From Yoonia maritima (lineage in GTDB: Bacteria; Pseudomonadota; Alphaproteobacteria; Rhodobacterales; Rhodobacteraceae), in the NCBI RefSeq assembly GCF_003003285.1, contig NZ_PVTP01000001.1:310001-374000 (forward strand): DNA of 64,000 bases, given 5' to 3'. Shown one piece after another: positions 9,424 through 18,085 of this stretch. Within the stretch, counting starts at the first letter, position 1, and every line of letters starts with the position of its first letter. The notes under the pieces were generated by a model, which worked only from the letters and a program-made list of their open reading frames with translations, had not been told where the DNA came from and made no database searches. The position numbers and the translations under genes were made by a program.

Positions 9424-9846
9424 ATGGCTATTCAGCGTACATTCTCGATCATCAAACCAGACGCAACAAAGCGTAACCTAACTGGTGCAATCGCAGCGAA
9501 ATTCGAAGAAGCTGGCCTGCGCATCGTCGCATCCAAGCGTATTCAGCTGACATTGGCGCAAGCACAGACATTCTACGGTGTGCACTCTGAGCGTCCTTTT
9601 TTTGGCGAACTGTGCGAATTCATGATTTCTGAGCCAATCGTTGTTCAGGTTCTTGAAGGCGAAGACGCAATCGCGAAAAACCGCGAAGTTATGGGCGCAA
9701 CGAACCCAGCCGACGCTGCAGAAGGCACAATCCGTAAAGAGTTCGCACTGTCTATCGGTGAAAACTCTGTTCACGGTTCTGATGCACCTGAAACAGCTGC
9801 TGAAGAAATTGCATTCTTCTTCTCAGGTCTTGAACTGGTTGGTTAA
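9424..9846 (+). CDS. ndk: Nucleoside diphosphate kinase
   Basis: Ndk moves the gamma-phosphate from ATP to nucleoside diphosphates through a phosphohistidine. The length of 140 residues is normal. Family marks are [12 protein letters not shown] at the N-terminus and the C-terminal [20 protein letters not shown], which contains the catalytic histidine (HGSD). The start ATG directly precedes [12 protein letters not shown] as in orthologues. The final bases overlap the end of the convergent DUF4112 gene by four bases. Confidence 0.97.
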   Translation: MAIQRTFSIIKPDATKRNLTGAIAAKFEEAGLRIVASKRIQLTLAQAQTFYGVHSERPFFGELCEFMISEPIVVQVLEGEDAIAKNREVMGATNPADAAEGTIRKEFALSIGENSVHGSDAPETAAEEIAFFFSGLELVG

Positions 9847-10265
9847 TCCGACAGTAGGTTAGGGTTCGCCCAGCCAAGATCTTTTTGGGCCGTCCGCACA
9901 GTTTTGGCGCGGGCGGCCTTTTCATTTAGGTTCCGTTCAAGTGCGCGGTAGTTGCGGATGTTTGCGTTATACAGCGCATCAAAGATGTCGCCGACCAATG
10001 GGATGCTGCCGATTGCGAAATCAAGCAGTGTATTGAAGCTCATATAAGCCAGCGCACCAGGGGTTGCCCCAAGACGATGTGCTTGTTTGATCATCCAAAC
10101 TGATGGCGCAAGCGCCGCGATGTCGCCGATGACTGGTACTAGCCCTAAAATGTTATCCAACCCGATCGAAATATTGGTGCCCGGGATGTAAAATAATGCA
10201 TCCATCCGCCATGCGATTTTGCGCAGGCGGGAAAGTTCATGATTAATGTCTTGTTCAATGTTCAT
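9843..10265 (-). CDS. DUF4112 domain membrane protein
   Basis: The 140-residue protein matches the DUF4112 family. An amphipathic N-terminus is followed by [20 protein letters not shown] and [20 protein letters not shown], two similar hydrophobic Gly-Pro-Asp segments that probably insert into or associate with the inner membrane. The C-terminus is basic. The function of the family is unknown. It is convergent with ndk and overlaps it by four bases. The TfoX-C gene lies upstream on the same strand with a 41-base gap. Confidence 0.85.
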   Translation of the reverse strand: MNIEQDINHELSRLRKIAWRMDALFYIPGTNISIGLDNILGLVPVIGDIAALAPSVWMIKQAHRLGATPGALAYMSFNTLLDFAIGSIPLVGDIFDALYNANIRNYRALERNLNEKAARAKTVRTAQKDLGWANPNLLSD

Positions 10266-10306
10266 GATGTTAACATAAACGATTCCGCGTCAAATGTGAA
10301 GGGTGT

Positions 10307-10639
10307 TTACTTTGGGTCTGCTGGAATCACACCAATTTGATTTAAAAACCGTTCCAATTCGGATCGGGCTTCGTCGAAGCTTCCAGATTTTATTTTATCG
10401 AATTGCTTACGCAGCGACTTCTTCTCTTCGCCTTTGCAGTCGTTCCATGGTCGCCCTTGAAGCGCCATGTGCAACACGTAGTACCCGATGAAATGAGGGC
10501 GGGCACCGTTTTCTAGTAGCCTTTGGTAGGCTGCATCTGCGCCGATTTCGCGCAGTTGTTCGGCTGTGGTTATACCGGCGGCCATCAGCGATTTTTCAAA
10601 CGCGGGGCCGATGTTCTTTATGCTAGTGAGTGCACTCAT
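10307..10639 (-). CDS. TfoX/Sxy C-terminal domain protein
   Basis: The 110-residue protein begins MSALTSIKNIGPAFEKSLMAAGI, a helix-hairpin-helix-like segment typical of the TfoX C-terminal domain, and continues with AYQRLLENGARPHFIGYYVLHMALQGRPW. In gammaproteobacteria TfoX/Sxy promotes competence; stand-alone C-domain proteins such as this have no shown role. There is no N-terminal TfoX domain here. The tail after residue 80 is charged. Confidence 0.82.
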   Translation of the reverse strand: MSALTSIKNIGPAFEKSLMAAGITTAEQLREIGADAAYQRLLENGARPHFIGYYVLHMALQGRPWNDCKGEEKKSLRKQFDKIKSGSFDEARSELERFLNQIGVIPADPK

Positions 10640-10676
10640 GGCGCGATTTTACGCGTGCCGTGCATATATGCCTAGA

Positions 10677-10784
10677 CTAGATACTGGCGAAGTCGAAAAA
10701 GATTTGACGCTTAGGTGCTTGTGGTTGCGGAGCCGGTGTTTTGGTAGGCTCCGCCTTCGTTCTCTTAGGGTCTGAATTAGCCAT
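10677..10784 (-). CDS. Small basic proline-rich protein, 35 residues
   Basis: A short frame begins MANSDPKRTKAEP, passes through a proline/lysine/alanine stretch and ends QIFFDFASI. AAAGGA stands eight bases before the ATG, which is a better ribosome site than most neighbours have. No family is recognised and no membrane segment is visible. It sits alone between the helicase gene and the TfoX-C gene on the same strand. The short length leaves a real chance that it is not translated. Confidence 0.4.
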   Translation of the reverse strand: MANSDPKRTKAEPTKTPAPQPQAPKRQIFFDFASI

Positions 10785-10878
10785 GATAGGTATCCTTTCT
10801 CCTTATAGTGGTAGATTAGCAGCGTTAAGTTGCTAGAAAACCGGGGAAAAAGTTCTAATACCTGTCACATCTGCACAG

Positions 10879-12984
10879 TTACCTACCCTTTCGGGGAGGA
10901 GTGTTACCACCTTTGCGCGGTTTTCCTTTACCGCCACCAGGCGGCACAAACCGCTTTGAAGTGTCCTTAGCGTTACCCTTTGGCTTGCCTGCAGGTTTTC
11001 CACCGCGCGGGCCACCATCAGATTTACCTTTGTAGGCGGGCTTTCCACCGTCTGACTTCCCTTTATAGGCAGGTTTTCCGCCGTCGGATTTGCCTTTGTA
11101 CGGTGGTTTGCTCCGCTTTTCGACCAAAGCATCGCCGTGGTCGCGACGTTCCGGTTTGTGACGTGGTTTGCGTTTTGCGCTGTAATCGTCGGCAGCACCT
11201 GGGACTGGTTGGATCGCTGGTACGTCATGTTGCGACGATGGCGGCGGAGCAGGGCGGTCACGTGGCGCTGTGCGTTTGGGCTTGTCACCGTAGTCACGCT
11301 TTGGTTTGTCACCATAATCGCGCTTTGGTCGGTCGTCATAGTCACGCTTTGTTTTCCGGGGGCCACGTTCGCCAAGCTGCGGAGCGCCATCAAGCGCTTT
11401 TAGATTTGCTTGGTTTTCGAGCTTCATGTCGCTGCCGACGGCCTTAAGGAAGCCAGCAACTGCGGGTTCTGCAATCTCAACAAATGTCTCATTCGGTTGA
11501 ATGCGGATCGCGCCGATTTCGTTTTTCGTGATATCACCGGCTTTGCAGATCATTGGCAGCAGCCAACGTGCTTCGGCTTTACCTTCGCGGCCCACATCGA
11601 CGCTAAACCACTTGGATGGACCAAATGCTTTGTGCTCGCGCGGGGCGCGTTCTGCACGTTCGCCACGCTGCGGGCCATCTTTATATTCGGACAGATGCTC
11701 TGGTGCGGATTGTTTGCCAGCGTAAAGGCGCAGATAAGCGGCCGCGATTTTTTCGGGTGCATGCTGCGCAAGTAGGCGGGTCGCAAACTCTTGTTCGCTG
11801 TCGTTAAAGTCTTCGGACCAAATTGGATCGCTCAACAGGCGTTCTTCGTCGCGTGCTTTTACTTCGTCCGCCGTCGGTGGAACGGCCCATGTCGCGCTCA
11901 GTTTACCCCACTTTAGTAGGTTTTCCGCACGGCGGCGCATTTTTGCAGGAACGATTAGTGCGGAAATACCTTTGCGACCGGCGCGACCAGTACGGCCCGA
12001 ACGGTGCAATAGTGTTTCTGCGTTGGTCGGCAATTCTGCGTGGATCACTAATTCAAGATTGGGCAGGTCGATCCCGCGCGCAGCGACATCGGTCGCCACA
12101 CAAACGCGTGCGCGCCCATCGCGCATGGCTTGTAGCGCGTGTGAACGTTCGTTTTGTGACAGTTCGCCGGATAGGGCGACCGTGGCGAACCCACGGTTGG
12201 ATAGGCGTGTTGTCAAACGTGTGACCATTGCGCGTGTATTTGCGAATACAATGGCGTTTGGCGCATCGTAATAGCGCAGAGCGTTAATGATTGCGGCATC
12301 GATATCGTGGTTAGCAACGCTTAGCGCGCGGTATTCAATATCGCTGTGCTGGCTTTCTTTGGAAACGGTTGCCACACGCACTGCATCGCGTTGGTAAGAT
12401 TTCGCGAGCTTAGCGATCATCGGCGGCACTGTCGCTGAGAACATCAGTGTGCGGCGTGTTTCTGGGGCTTCGCCCAGAATGAATTCGAGATCTTCTCGGA
12501 ACCCAAGGTCCAGCATTTCGTCAGCTTCGTCCAGAACGATTGCTCGCATGTCAGACATATCAAGGCTACCGCGCATGATGTGGTCTTTTAAACGACCGGG
12601 CGTCGCGACAACAATGTGTGCACCGCGGTCAAGCGCGCGACGTTCATCGCGCATGTCCATCCCACCGACAGTCGAAGCCATCGTTACGCCAGCGCCGGCA
12701 TACAGCCACTGCAATTCGCGTTTTACTTGAAGCGCCAATTCGCGTGTGGGTGCGATGACCAAAGCGAGCGGACGGCCCGCAGGACCAAATGTACCATCCT
12801 CAGCTAGAATGGTCGGCCCAATCGCCAAACCAAAACCAACAGTTTTACCTGATCCGGTCTGCGCCGAGACCAAAAGGTCTTGTCCTTCAAGTTCAGGTGC
12901 AGTGACTGCTTCCTGAACGGGGGTCAAATCAGTGTAGCCTTGTTTGGCTAGTGCATCGGAAAGGGTCTGGATCATCGTGGTCAT
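10879..12984 (-). CDS. DEAD-box RNA helicase with basic repeat tail
   Basis: The 701-residue protein carries the Q-motif region, Walker A (AQTGSGKT, near residue 42), the DEAD motif (VLDEADEMLDLGF) and a full helicase C domain (HRSGRTGRAGRKG). Residues about 455-525 resemble the DbpA RNA-binding domain of CsdA/DeaD-type helicases. After residue 540 the chain is low complexity: repeats of KRDYGDKP, then three near-identical 11-residue units YKGKSDGGKPA, ending in GGNTPPRKGR. Such tails bind RNA nonspecifically. Likely roles are ribosome assembly, mRNA decay and cold growth. The start may be the first ATG or the one three codons later. Confidence 0.9.
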   Translation of the reverse strand: MTTMIQTLSDALAKQGYTDLTPVQEAVTAPELEGQDLLVSAQTGSGKTVGFGLAIGPTILAEDGTFGPAGRPLALVIAPTRELALQVKRELQWLYAGAGVTMASTVGGMDMRDERRALDRGAHIVVATPGRLKDHIMRGSLDMSDMRAIVLDEADEMLDLGFREDLEFILGEAPETRRTLMFSATVPPMIAKLAKSYQRDAVRVATVSKESQHSDIEYRALSVANHDIDAAIINALRYYDAPNAIVFANTRAMVTRLTTRLSNRGFATVALSGELSQNERSHALQAMRDGRARVCVATDVAARGIDLPNLELVIHAELPTNAETLLHRSGRTGRAGRKGISALIVPAKMRRRAENLLKWGKLSATWAVPPTADEVKARDEERLLSDPIWSEDFNDSEQEFATRLLAQHAPEKIAAAYLRLYAGKQSAPEHLSEYKDGPQRGERAERAPREHKAFGPSKWFSVDVGREGKAEARWLLPMICKAGDITKNEIGAIRIQPNETFVEIAEPAVAGFLKAVGSDMKLENQANLKALDGAPQLGERGPRKTKRDYDDRPKRDYGDKPKRDYGDKPKRTAPRDRPAPPPSSQHDVPAIQPVPGAADDYSAKRKPRHKPERRDHGDALVEKRSKPPYKGKSDGGKPAYKGKSDGGKPAYKGKSDGGPRGGKPAGKPKGNAKDTSKRFVPPGGGKGKPRKGGNTPPRKGR
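11011..11106 (-). repeat. Three 33-bp in-frame repeats in the helicase tail
   Basis: The DNA coding for the unit YKGKSDGGKPA is present three times in tandem with a few third-base differences. Copy number is likely variable between strains. A second, shorter array (units coding RDYGDKPK) lies at about 11281-11350. Confidence 0.75.
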
Positions 12985-13070
12985 CGGGGGGCTTTCTGGC
13001 GGGTAAGCGTGCGCACTACGCCGATGAAACCCGTTTGTATAGGGGAAAGACGCTGTTTTCTGGTGCTATG

Positions 13071-13652
13071 TCAGGTGTTTTGGGTAAACCAAGTATCAAT
13101 TCGCGTCTTTAACGTGTTCCAGATCGCAGGTGCGCCGCGTTGGACCTTAACGCCGACACGTGTCTGAAGTTGTGCTGGTGTCACATTGTACTCGGGCCAA
13201 GTGCCGCCATCAGTTTCGAGGTTGGCAATCACGGGCTGCACCCGATCGATTGACTTCGCAAAAATCGCATCGTCAGTTTCAGCAGCTTCAAATTCGTTCC
13301 AGAGCGCACGAAAGGCGCTTGCTTGATCTGTCGGCAAAAGCCCAAAGATACGGTCGGCTGCCTTTTGTTCAATGACGTCTTGTTCTGCAGGGTCGTGATT
13401 GCCGTGAATCGGGTTGTCGCCGGCATCAATTTCCACAATATCGTGGATCAACAGCATTTTAATCACGCGATCAACTCTGATCGGCCGTACTGCGTGTTCG
13501 GCCATAACCATCGCATAAAGCGCGATGTGCCAGCTATGTTCTCCGGAATTTTCGCGGCGTGATCGGTCGCATAATGTAGTCGCACGGAGCGTTGATTTCA
13601 GCTTGTCCGCCTCGATCAAAAACGCGAGCTGCGCATCGATCCGATGGGACAT
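13071..13652 (-). CDS. HD domain phosphohydrolase (YfbR-like family)
   Basis: The 193-residue protein has the metal-binding signature of HD hydrolases: EHSWHIALYAMVMAEH near residue 38 and LLIHDIVEIDAGDN near residue 68. Length and motif spacing fit the COG1896 group, which includes the 5'-deoxynucleotidase YfbR; the substrate here is not shown. Its ATG overlaps the stop of the preceding gene as TAATG, so translation is probably coupled to the small alanine-rich protein upstream. Confidence 0.85.
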   Translation of the reverse strand: MSHRIDAQLAFLIEADKLKSTLRATTLCDRSRRENSGEHSWHIALYAMVMAEHAVRPIRVDRVIKMLLIHDIVEIDAGDNPIHGNHDPAEQDVIEQKAADRIFGLLPTDQASAFRALWNEFEAAETDDAIFAKSIDRVQPVIANLETDGGTWPEYNVTPAQLQTRVGVKVQRGAPAIWNTLKTRIDTWFTQNT

Positions 13653-14059
13653 TATCGCTTAACCCGTCGGGGCATGCCCACGGTTGGTTCTGTCGCTTGT
13701 ACCTCAGGTTCTGCTTGCGGTTCTGGGGCCGGCGCTGCTTGTTTGGTAGCGGCGTCTTCTGCGATCTTTGCTTCTTCGCGTTCTTTGTCTTCGTCAGACA
13801 GACCTTGAAGGGGCGCAGCTTTGGGCGCTGGGGCGTCTTTATACCCATTGACGAGGCGCGAATCCAGCATTGCACGCGCCCGCTCCTCGGCGCGGCGTAC
13901 CCGTACTGACGTTAGGTAGGTTTCTTGAAGCGTCTGCGATGACGCTCCAAGAATATCGCCAATAGCATCTACGATTGCGATGTCGCCCGATGCTTTTTGA
14001 TCGGCCAAAGCCAAATCAGCAAGTTCATCGGCGACGCGTTGGACGTAGGATTCAGCCAT
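13652..14059 (-). CDS. Conserved hypothetical protein, alanine/glutamate-rich
   Basis: I recognise no family. The protein has 135 residues. The first 75 are predicted helical (ADELADLALADQKASGDIA, then RVRRAEERARAMLDSRLVNGY), and the rest is a low-complexity A/P/E tail ending PTVGMPRRVKR. No signal or membrane segment is seen. It sits between an alpha/beta hydrolase (5-base gap) and the HD hydrolase (overlapping), all in one apparent operon. Confidence 0.75.
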   Translation of the reverse strand: MAESYVQRVADELADLALADQKASGDIAIVDAIGDILGASSQTLQETYLTSVRVRRAEERARAMLDSRLVNGYKDAPAPKAAPLQGLSDEDKEREEAKIAEDAATKQAAPAPEPQAEPEVQATEPTVGMPRRVKR

Positions 14060-14064
14060 TAGTT

Positions 14065-14718
14065 TTACCGTGTGTTTTCAGTGAGGCGACGACGAACGTA
14101 TGTTTTTACAGTGTCAATCATCGGATCCATGTATGGATCTTCAAAGAAGTGACCTGCGCCATCCATTTCGTCATGCGTAACTGTAATGCCCTTTTGTTCG
14201 TGCAGCTTGTTCACGAGGCTCACGGTATCTGCAGGTGGTGCCACGCGGTCGTTTGATCCGTTGATGATCAAACCCGAGGACGGGCAGGGCGCAAGGAAGC
14301 TAAAGTCGTACATGTTCGCAGGTGGGCTGACCGAGATGAACCCAGTGATTTCAGGACGACGCATCAACAGCTGCATGCCGATCCATGCCCCGAACGAGAA
14401 TCCAGCAACCCAGCAGTGCTTGGAGTTGTTGTTCATCGACTGGAGGTAATCGAGTGCAGATGCTGCATCAGAGAGTTCACCAACACCTTGGTCATATTCA
14501 CCCTGAGAGCGGCCAACGCCACGGAAGTTAAACCGAAGAACAGTGAAACCCATGTTATAAAATGCATAGTGCAGATTATAGACCACCCGATTGTTCATCG
14601 TTCCGCCAAATTGCGGATGCGGATGCAAAACGATCGCAATCGGTGCATCGCGGTCTTTTTGCGGGTGGTAACGCCCTTCTAGGCGTCCTTCGGGTCCGGG
14701 AAAGATAACTTCGGGCAT
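14065..14718 (-). CDS. Alpha/beta hydrolase of the COG2945 type
   Basis: The 217-residue protein has the short alpha/beta hydrolase form found in nearly all Rhodobacterales. It shows VLHPHPQFGGTMNNRVV near residue 31, FNFRGVGRSQGEYD near 65 and the nucleophile elbow GFSFGAW near 106 with Ser as nucleophile. A late Asp (NGSNDRVAPPADT) and His (DGAGHFFED) complete the triad. The substrate is unknown. It is the first gene of the operon running down to the HD hydrolase and is divergent from iscR. Confidence 0.88.
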   Translation of the reverse strand: MPEVIFPGPEGRLEGRYHPQKDRDAPIAIVLHPHPQFGGTMNNRVVYNLHYAFYNMGFTVLRFNFRGVGRSQGEYDQGVGELSDAASALDYLQSMNNNSKHCWVAGFSFGAWIGMQLLMRRPEITGFISVSPPANMYDFSFLAPCPSSGLIINGSNDRVAPPADTVSLVNKLHEQKGITVTHDEMDGAGHFFEDPYMDPMIDTVKTYVRRRLTENTR

Positions 14719-14787
14719 ATTGATCCGTCGCTGCTGCGGTGCATGAGCATTGTTGACGAAAATGCTCGGGCACCTTAGAAAGATTCT

Positions 14788-14809
14788 AATCTGGGTGAAA
14801 TCCCAAATT
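14788..14809. promoter_or_regulatory. Inverted repeat ahead of iscR, candidate operator
   Basis: AATcTGGG-TGAAAT-CCCAaATT is an interrupted palindrome placed 73 bases before the iscR start and also upstream of the divergent hydrolase gene. Rrf2/IscR-type regulators bind such dyads and usually regulate themselves. Assignment to IscR is inference. Confidence 0.4.
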
Positions 14810-14881
14810 GTCTAGTCTCGGTGAAGTAATGACGCAACGCCGTGCCGTCAATAAAATTGCGCGCATGGATGGGGAAGAGCG

Positions 14882-15343
14882 ATGAAATTAAGTACTAAAG
14901 GGCGTTATGCCATGGTTGCGCTGGCTGATTTGGCGCTTCAACCCGCTGATACGCTTGTCAACCTGACGGAAATATCCAAGCGGCAGGACATTTCTTTGCC
15001 ATATCTTGAACAATTGTTCGTCAAGTTGCGTCGCGCAGGATTGGTGGAATCAGTACGTGGCCCGGGCGGTGGTTACCGGCTTGCAAAGCCTCCATCGGAA
15101 ATGCGTGTGTCTGATATTTTAGGCGCAGTGGATGAGACCGTGTCGGCGATGCATAAGGGTGCTGGTGCATCTGGTGGCGCATCGGGATCGCGAGCGCAGT
15201 CACTTACCAACCGGTTGTGGGAGGGGTTGAGCGCACATGTTTATGTGTTTTTACACCAAGCGCGGCTTTCTGACGTTATTGGTAACGCCTTGGCTCCATG
15301 CCCGGCGGTTCCTGCGCTATTCGAAGTTGTTGATGAAGATTGA
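14882..15343 (+). CDS. iscR: Rrf2/IscR-type regulator of the suf operon
   Basis: The 153-residue protein has an N-terminal winged helix (MKLSTKGRYAMVALADLAL, LPYLEQLFVKLRRAGLVESV) with the Rrf2 wing RGPGGGYRLAKP. The three-cysteine cluster loop of enterobacterial IscR is replaced by a glycine/serine/alanine-rich loop (HKGAGASGGASGSRAQ), and only one Cys is left, in LAPCPAVP near residue 140. A single-Cys IscR that still senses iron-sulfur status is known from Rhodobacter sphaeroides. Being first in the suf cluster, it is expected to repress the operon when cluster supply is sufficient. Confidence 0.9.
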   Translation: MKLSTKGRYAMVALADLALQPADTLVNLTEISKRQDISLPYLEQLFVKLRRAGLVESVRGPGGGYRLAKPPSEMRVSDILGAVDETVSAMHKGAGASGGASGSRAQSLTNRLWEGLSAHVYVFLHQARLSDVIGNALAPCPAVPALFEVVDED

Positions 15344-15345
15344 AG

Positions 15346-15401
15346 AAGGGGCGCTGCCCCCGGCCTGCGGCCTCCCCCGGAGTAGTTTTGGCAAGATGAT
15401 G
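15346..15401. repeat. GC-rich hairpins and clade repeat before the cysteine desulfurase
   Basis: Between iscR and the next gene lie two GC-rich inverted units (GGGGCGCTGCCCC and GGCCTGCGGCC) followed by CCTCCCCCGGAGTAG and the tail TTGGCAAGATGATG. The tail is the same as at 3230-3243. The unit ends two bases before the start codon of the next gene, so it takes up the whole leader, and no ordinary ribosome-binding site is visible there. Confidence 0.65.
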
Positions 15402-15403
15402 TG

Positions 15404-16435
15404 ATGAGAATCTATCTGGATCATAACGCGACAACGCCTTTGCGGGCCGAAGCGCGCGCGGCGATGATTGCCGCGATGGATGTCGTCGGCAATCCGTCTT
15501 CGGTGCATGCTGAAGGGCGTGCTGCCAAGGCTGTGATCGAGAAAGCGCGTCTGCAGGTGGCCGAGGCTGTTGGGGCTTCGGGTGCTGATGTTGTCTTTAC
15601 CTCTGGCGCGACAGAGGCGGCGGCACTTGCGTTGGCGGGGCGTGGATTGAAGGCGGCGCCGATTGAGCATGATGCTGTGCATGCTTGGATTGATCCGGTG
15701 TTGTCAGTCGTTGATGGTATCGTTCAGGTGGATGATCCTGCCCATTCGGTGTTGCAGCTTGCGAATTCGGAAACGGGTATCGTGCAAAATCTGCCTTCGG
15801 GCCTTGCTGTGAGCGACATCACACAAGGGTTTGGCAAGGTGTCATTTGCCTTTTCTTGGTCTGGCGTGCAGATGGTTTTTCTATCGGCGCATAAATTCGG
15901 CGGCCCGACTGGTGTCGGTGCATTGGTTTTTCCGGCGGGGACCGATGTGGTTGCCCAAATCAAAGGTGGCGGTCAAGAAATGGGCCGTCGTTCGGGTACT
16001 GAGAACGTCATTGCAATTGCTGGAATGGGCGCAGCAGTGACCGCCGCGCAGGCTGACCTTGCGGCCGGAAAGTGGGAACGGGTTGCGGAACTTAGAAATA
16101 TTCTAGAAAAGGCCATTGAGGCTGACGAAAAGAACACTATTTTTGTCGGGAAAGATGCGAACAGATTACCCAACACCAGTTGTTTTACGACGCCGGGTTG
16201 GAAGGGTGAGACCCAAGTGATGGCGATGGATTTAGCTGGCTTTGCCGTATCGGCGGGCTCTGCTTGTTCGTCCGGCAAGGTCAAAGTGAGCCGCGTGTTG
16301 CGCGCGATTGGCCTTGACGATGATGCCGCTGCAAGTGCGCTGCGCGTGTCGCTTGGGGTTGAAACAACAGAAGACGAGGTCATGCGCTTTGTGCAGGCCT
16401 GGACGAAGAAACGGGCGCGGCTGCGAGCCGCATGA
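15404..16435 (+). CDS. Cysteine desulfurase, IscS/NifS-like (class V aminotransferase)
   Basis: This PLP enzyme takes sulfur from cysteine. The protein has 343 residues. The N-terminus MRIYLDHNATTPLR is standard; the PLP lysine lies in FLSAHKFGGPTGVG near residue 167 and the catalytic cysteine in VSAGSACSSGKVKVS near residue 285. It is shorter than E. coli IscS (about 400), as usual for the first desulfurase in alphaproteobacterial suf clusters, which also carry a SufS at the end. I use ATG 15404; GTG 15401 is also possible. Confidence 0.9.
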   Translation: MRIYLDHNATTPLRAEARAAMIAAMDVVGNPSSVHAEGRAAKAVIEKARLQVAEAVGASGADVVFTSGATEAAALALAGRGLKAAPIEHDAVHAWIDPVLSVVDGIVQVDDPAHSVLQLANSETGIVQNLPSGLAVSDITQGFGKVSFAFSWSGVQMVFLSAHKFGGPTGVGALVFPAGTDVVAQIKGGGQEMGRRSGTENVIAIAGMGAAVTAAQADLAAGKWERVAELRNILEKAIEADEKNTIFVGKDANRLPNTSCFTTPGWKGETQVMAMDLAGFAVSAGSACSSGKVKVSRVLRAIGLDDDAAASALRVSLGVETTEDEVMRFVQAWTKKRARLRAA

Positions 16436-16447
16436 GAGGATAATAAT

Positions 16448-17971
16448 ATGTCTGCTATCAAAGACGTAGAGGTCAAAGAAGGCGTTGATCAGGAAACTGT
16501 CGATGCTGTCTCTAAGCTGTCGGGTACCTATAAATACGGTTGGAACACCGAGATCGAAATGGATTACGCCCCCAAAGGCGTGAACACTGATATCGTTCGC
16601 CTGATTTCTGGCAAGAACAATGAACCCGAGTGGATGACCGAGTGGCGCCTAGAAGCGTTTGCGCGTTGGGAAAAGATCGAAGAGCCCACATGGGCGATGG
16701 TTAGCTATCCTGACATCGATTTCCAAGACATCTATTACTATGCCCGTCCGAAAAGCATGGAAGAAAAACCTAAGTCTTTGGATGAGGTCGATCCCAAGCT
16801 GCTGGCGACCTACGAAAAACTGGGCATCCCCCTGAAGGAACAAATGATTCTTGCAGGCGTAGAAGGTGCTGAGAACATGCCAGCAGAGGGCCGTAAGGTC
16901 GCTGTTGATGCTGTTTTCGATTCCGTGTCTGTCGGCACAACATTCCAGAAAGAACTGGAAAAGGCTGGCGTGATCTTCTGTTCGATCTCAGAAGCTATCG
17001 AAAAGCACCCTGAGTTGGTCAAGAAGTACCTTGGTACAGTTGTTCCACCATCAGACAACTTTTACGCCACGCTGAACTCGGCTGTCTTCTCGGATGGGTC
17101 GTTTGTTTATGTACCGCCCGGCGTGCGCTGCCCGATGGAACTGTCCACTTACTTCCGTATTAACGCGGAAAACACGGGGCAGTTCGAACGTACACTGATC
17201 ATCGCCGATAAAGGCAGTTACGTGTCATATTTGGAAGGCTGTACAGCCCCGAAACGCGACACAGCACAGCTGCACGCTGCCGTGGTTGAGATCATCATCG
17301 AAGAAGATGCCGAAGTGAAATATTCCACCGTTCAAAACTGGTATCCTGGTGATGAAAACGGGGTAGGCGGGATCTACAACTTTGTGACCAAACGTGCTGA
17401 TTGCCGTGGTGATCGGGCTAAGATCATGTGGACTCAAGTTGAAACCGGGTCTGCGGTGACTTGGAAATACCCAAGCTGCATCCTGCGCGGCGACGATTCA
17501 CAAGGTGAATTCTATTCCATCGCCATCGCGAACAACATGCAGCAGGCTGATACTGGCACCAAGATGGTGCATCTTGGCAAAAACACCAAATCTCGGATCG
17601 TGTCAAAGGGGATTTCAGCTGGTAAGGCGCAAAACACCTATCGTGGGCTTGTGTCGATGCACCCCAAAGCGAAGGATTCGCGCAACTATACTCAGTGCGA
17701 CAGCCTTCTGATCGGTGACAAATGTGGCGCACACACAGTGCCATATATTGAGGTCAAAAATAACAGTAGCCGTGTCGAGCACGAAGCGACCACATCCAAG
17801 GTGGATGACGAGCAACTGTTCTATTGCCGCGCCCGTGGCATGGACGAAGAGGAAGCCGTCGCATTGGTCGTGAACGGCTTCTGTAAAGAAGTGCTTCAGG
17901 CGCTACCGATGGAATTTGCGATGGAAGCACAGGCTTTGGTTGCGATTTCTTTGGAAGGGTCTGTCGGCTGA
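16448..17971 (+). CDS. sufB: Fe-S assembly scaffold SufB
   Basis: SufB is the scaffold subunit of the SufBC2D complex on which new clusters are built. Its 507 residues match the family. The C-terminal beta-helix has [20 protein letters not shown] and [18 protein letters not shown], including the conserved Cys region, and the end [22 protein letters not shown] is diagnostic. GAGAGGA stands before the ATG, 12 bases after the desulfurase stop, so it is the same operon. Confidence 0.97.
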   Translation: MSAIKDVEVKEGVDQETVDAVSKLSGTYKYGWNTEIEMDYAPKGVNTDIVRLISGKNNEPEWMTEWRLEAFARWEKIEEPTWAMVSYPDIDFQDIYYYARPKSMEEKPKSLDEVDPKLLATYEKLGIPLKEQMILAGVEGAENMPAEGRKVAVDAVFDSVSVGTTFQKELEKAGVIFCSISEAIEKHPELVKKYLGTVVPPSDNFYATLNSAVFSDGSFVYVPPGVRCPMELSTYFRINAENTGQFERTLIIADKGSYVSYLEGCTAPKRDTAQLHAAVVEIIIEEDAEVKYSTVQNWYPGDENGVGGIYNFVTKRADCRGDRAKIMWTQVETGSAVTWKYPSCILRGDDSQGEFYSIAIANNMQQADTGTKMVHLGKNTKSRIVSKGISAGKAQNTYRGLVSMHPKAKDSRNYTQCDSLLIGDKCGAHTVPYIEVKNNSSRVEHEATTSKVDDEQLFYCRARGMDEEEAVALVVNGFCKEVLQALPMEFAMEAQALVAISLEGSVG

Positions 17972-18085
17972 TGCGTTTGGGCGCAACATATCTTTGCGCC
18001 CGCCGCGCAACTGCCCCTGAGAGGCCCCGTTATTGCCGTAGTTTGTTGCGATCTTGCGCACAGCAACAACGAAGAGGCTGCCGAC

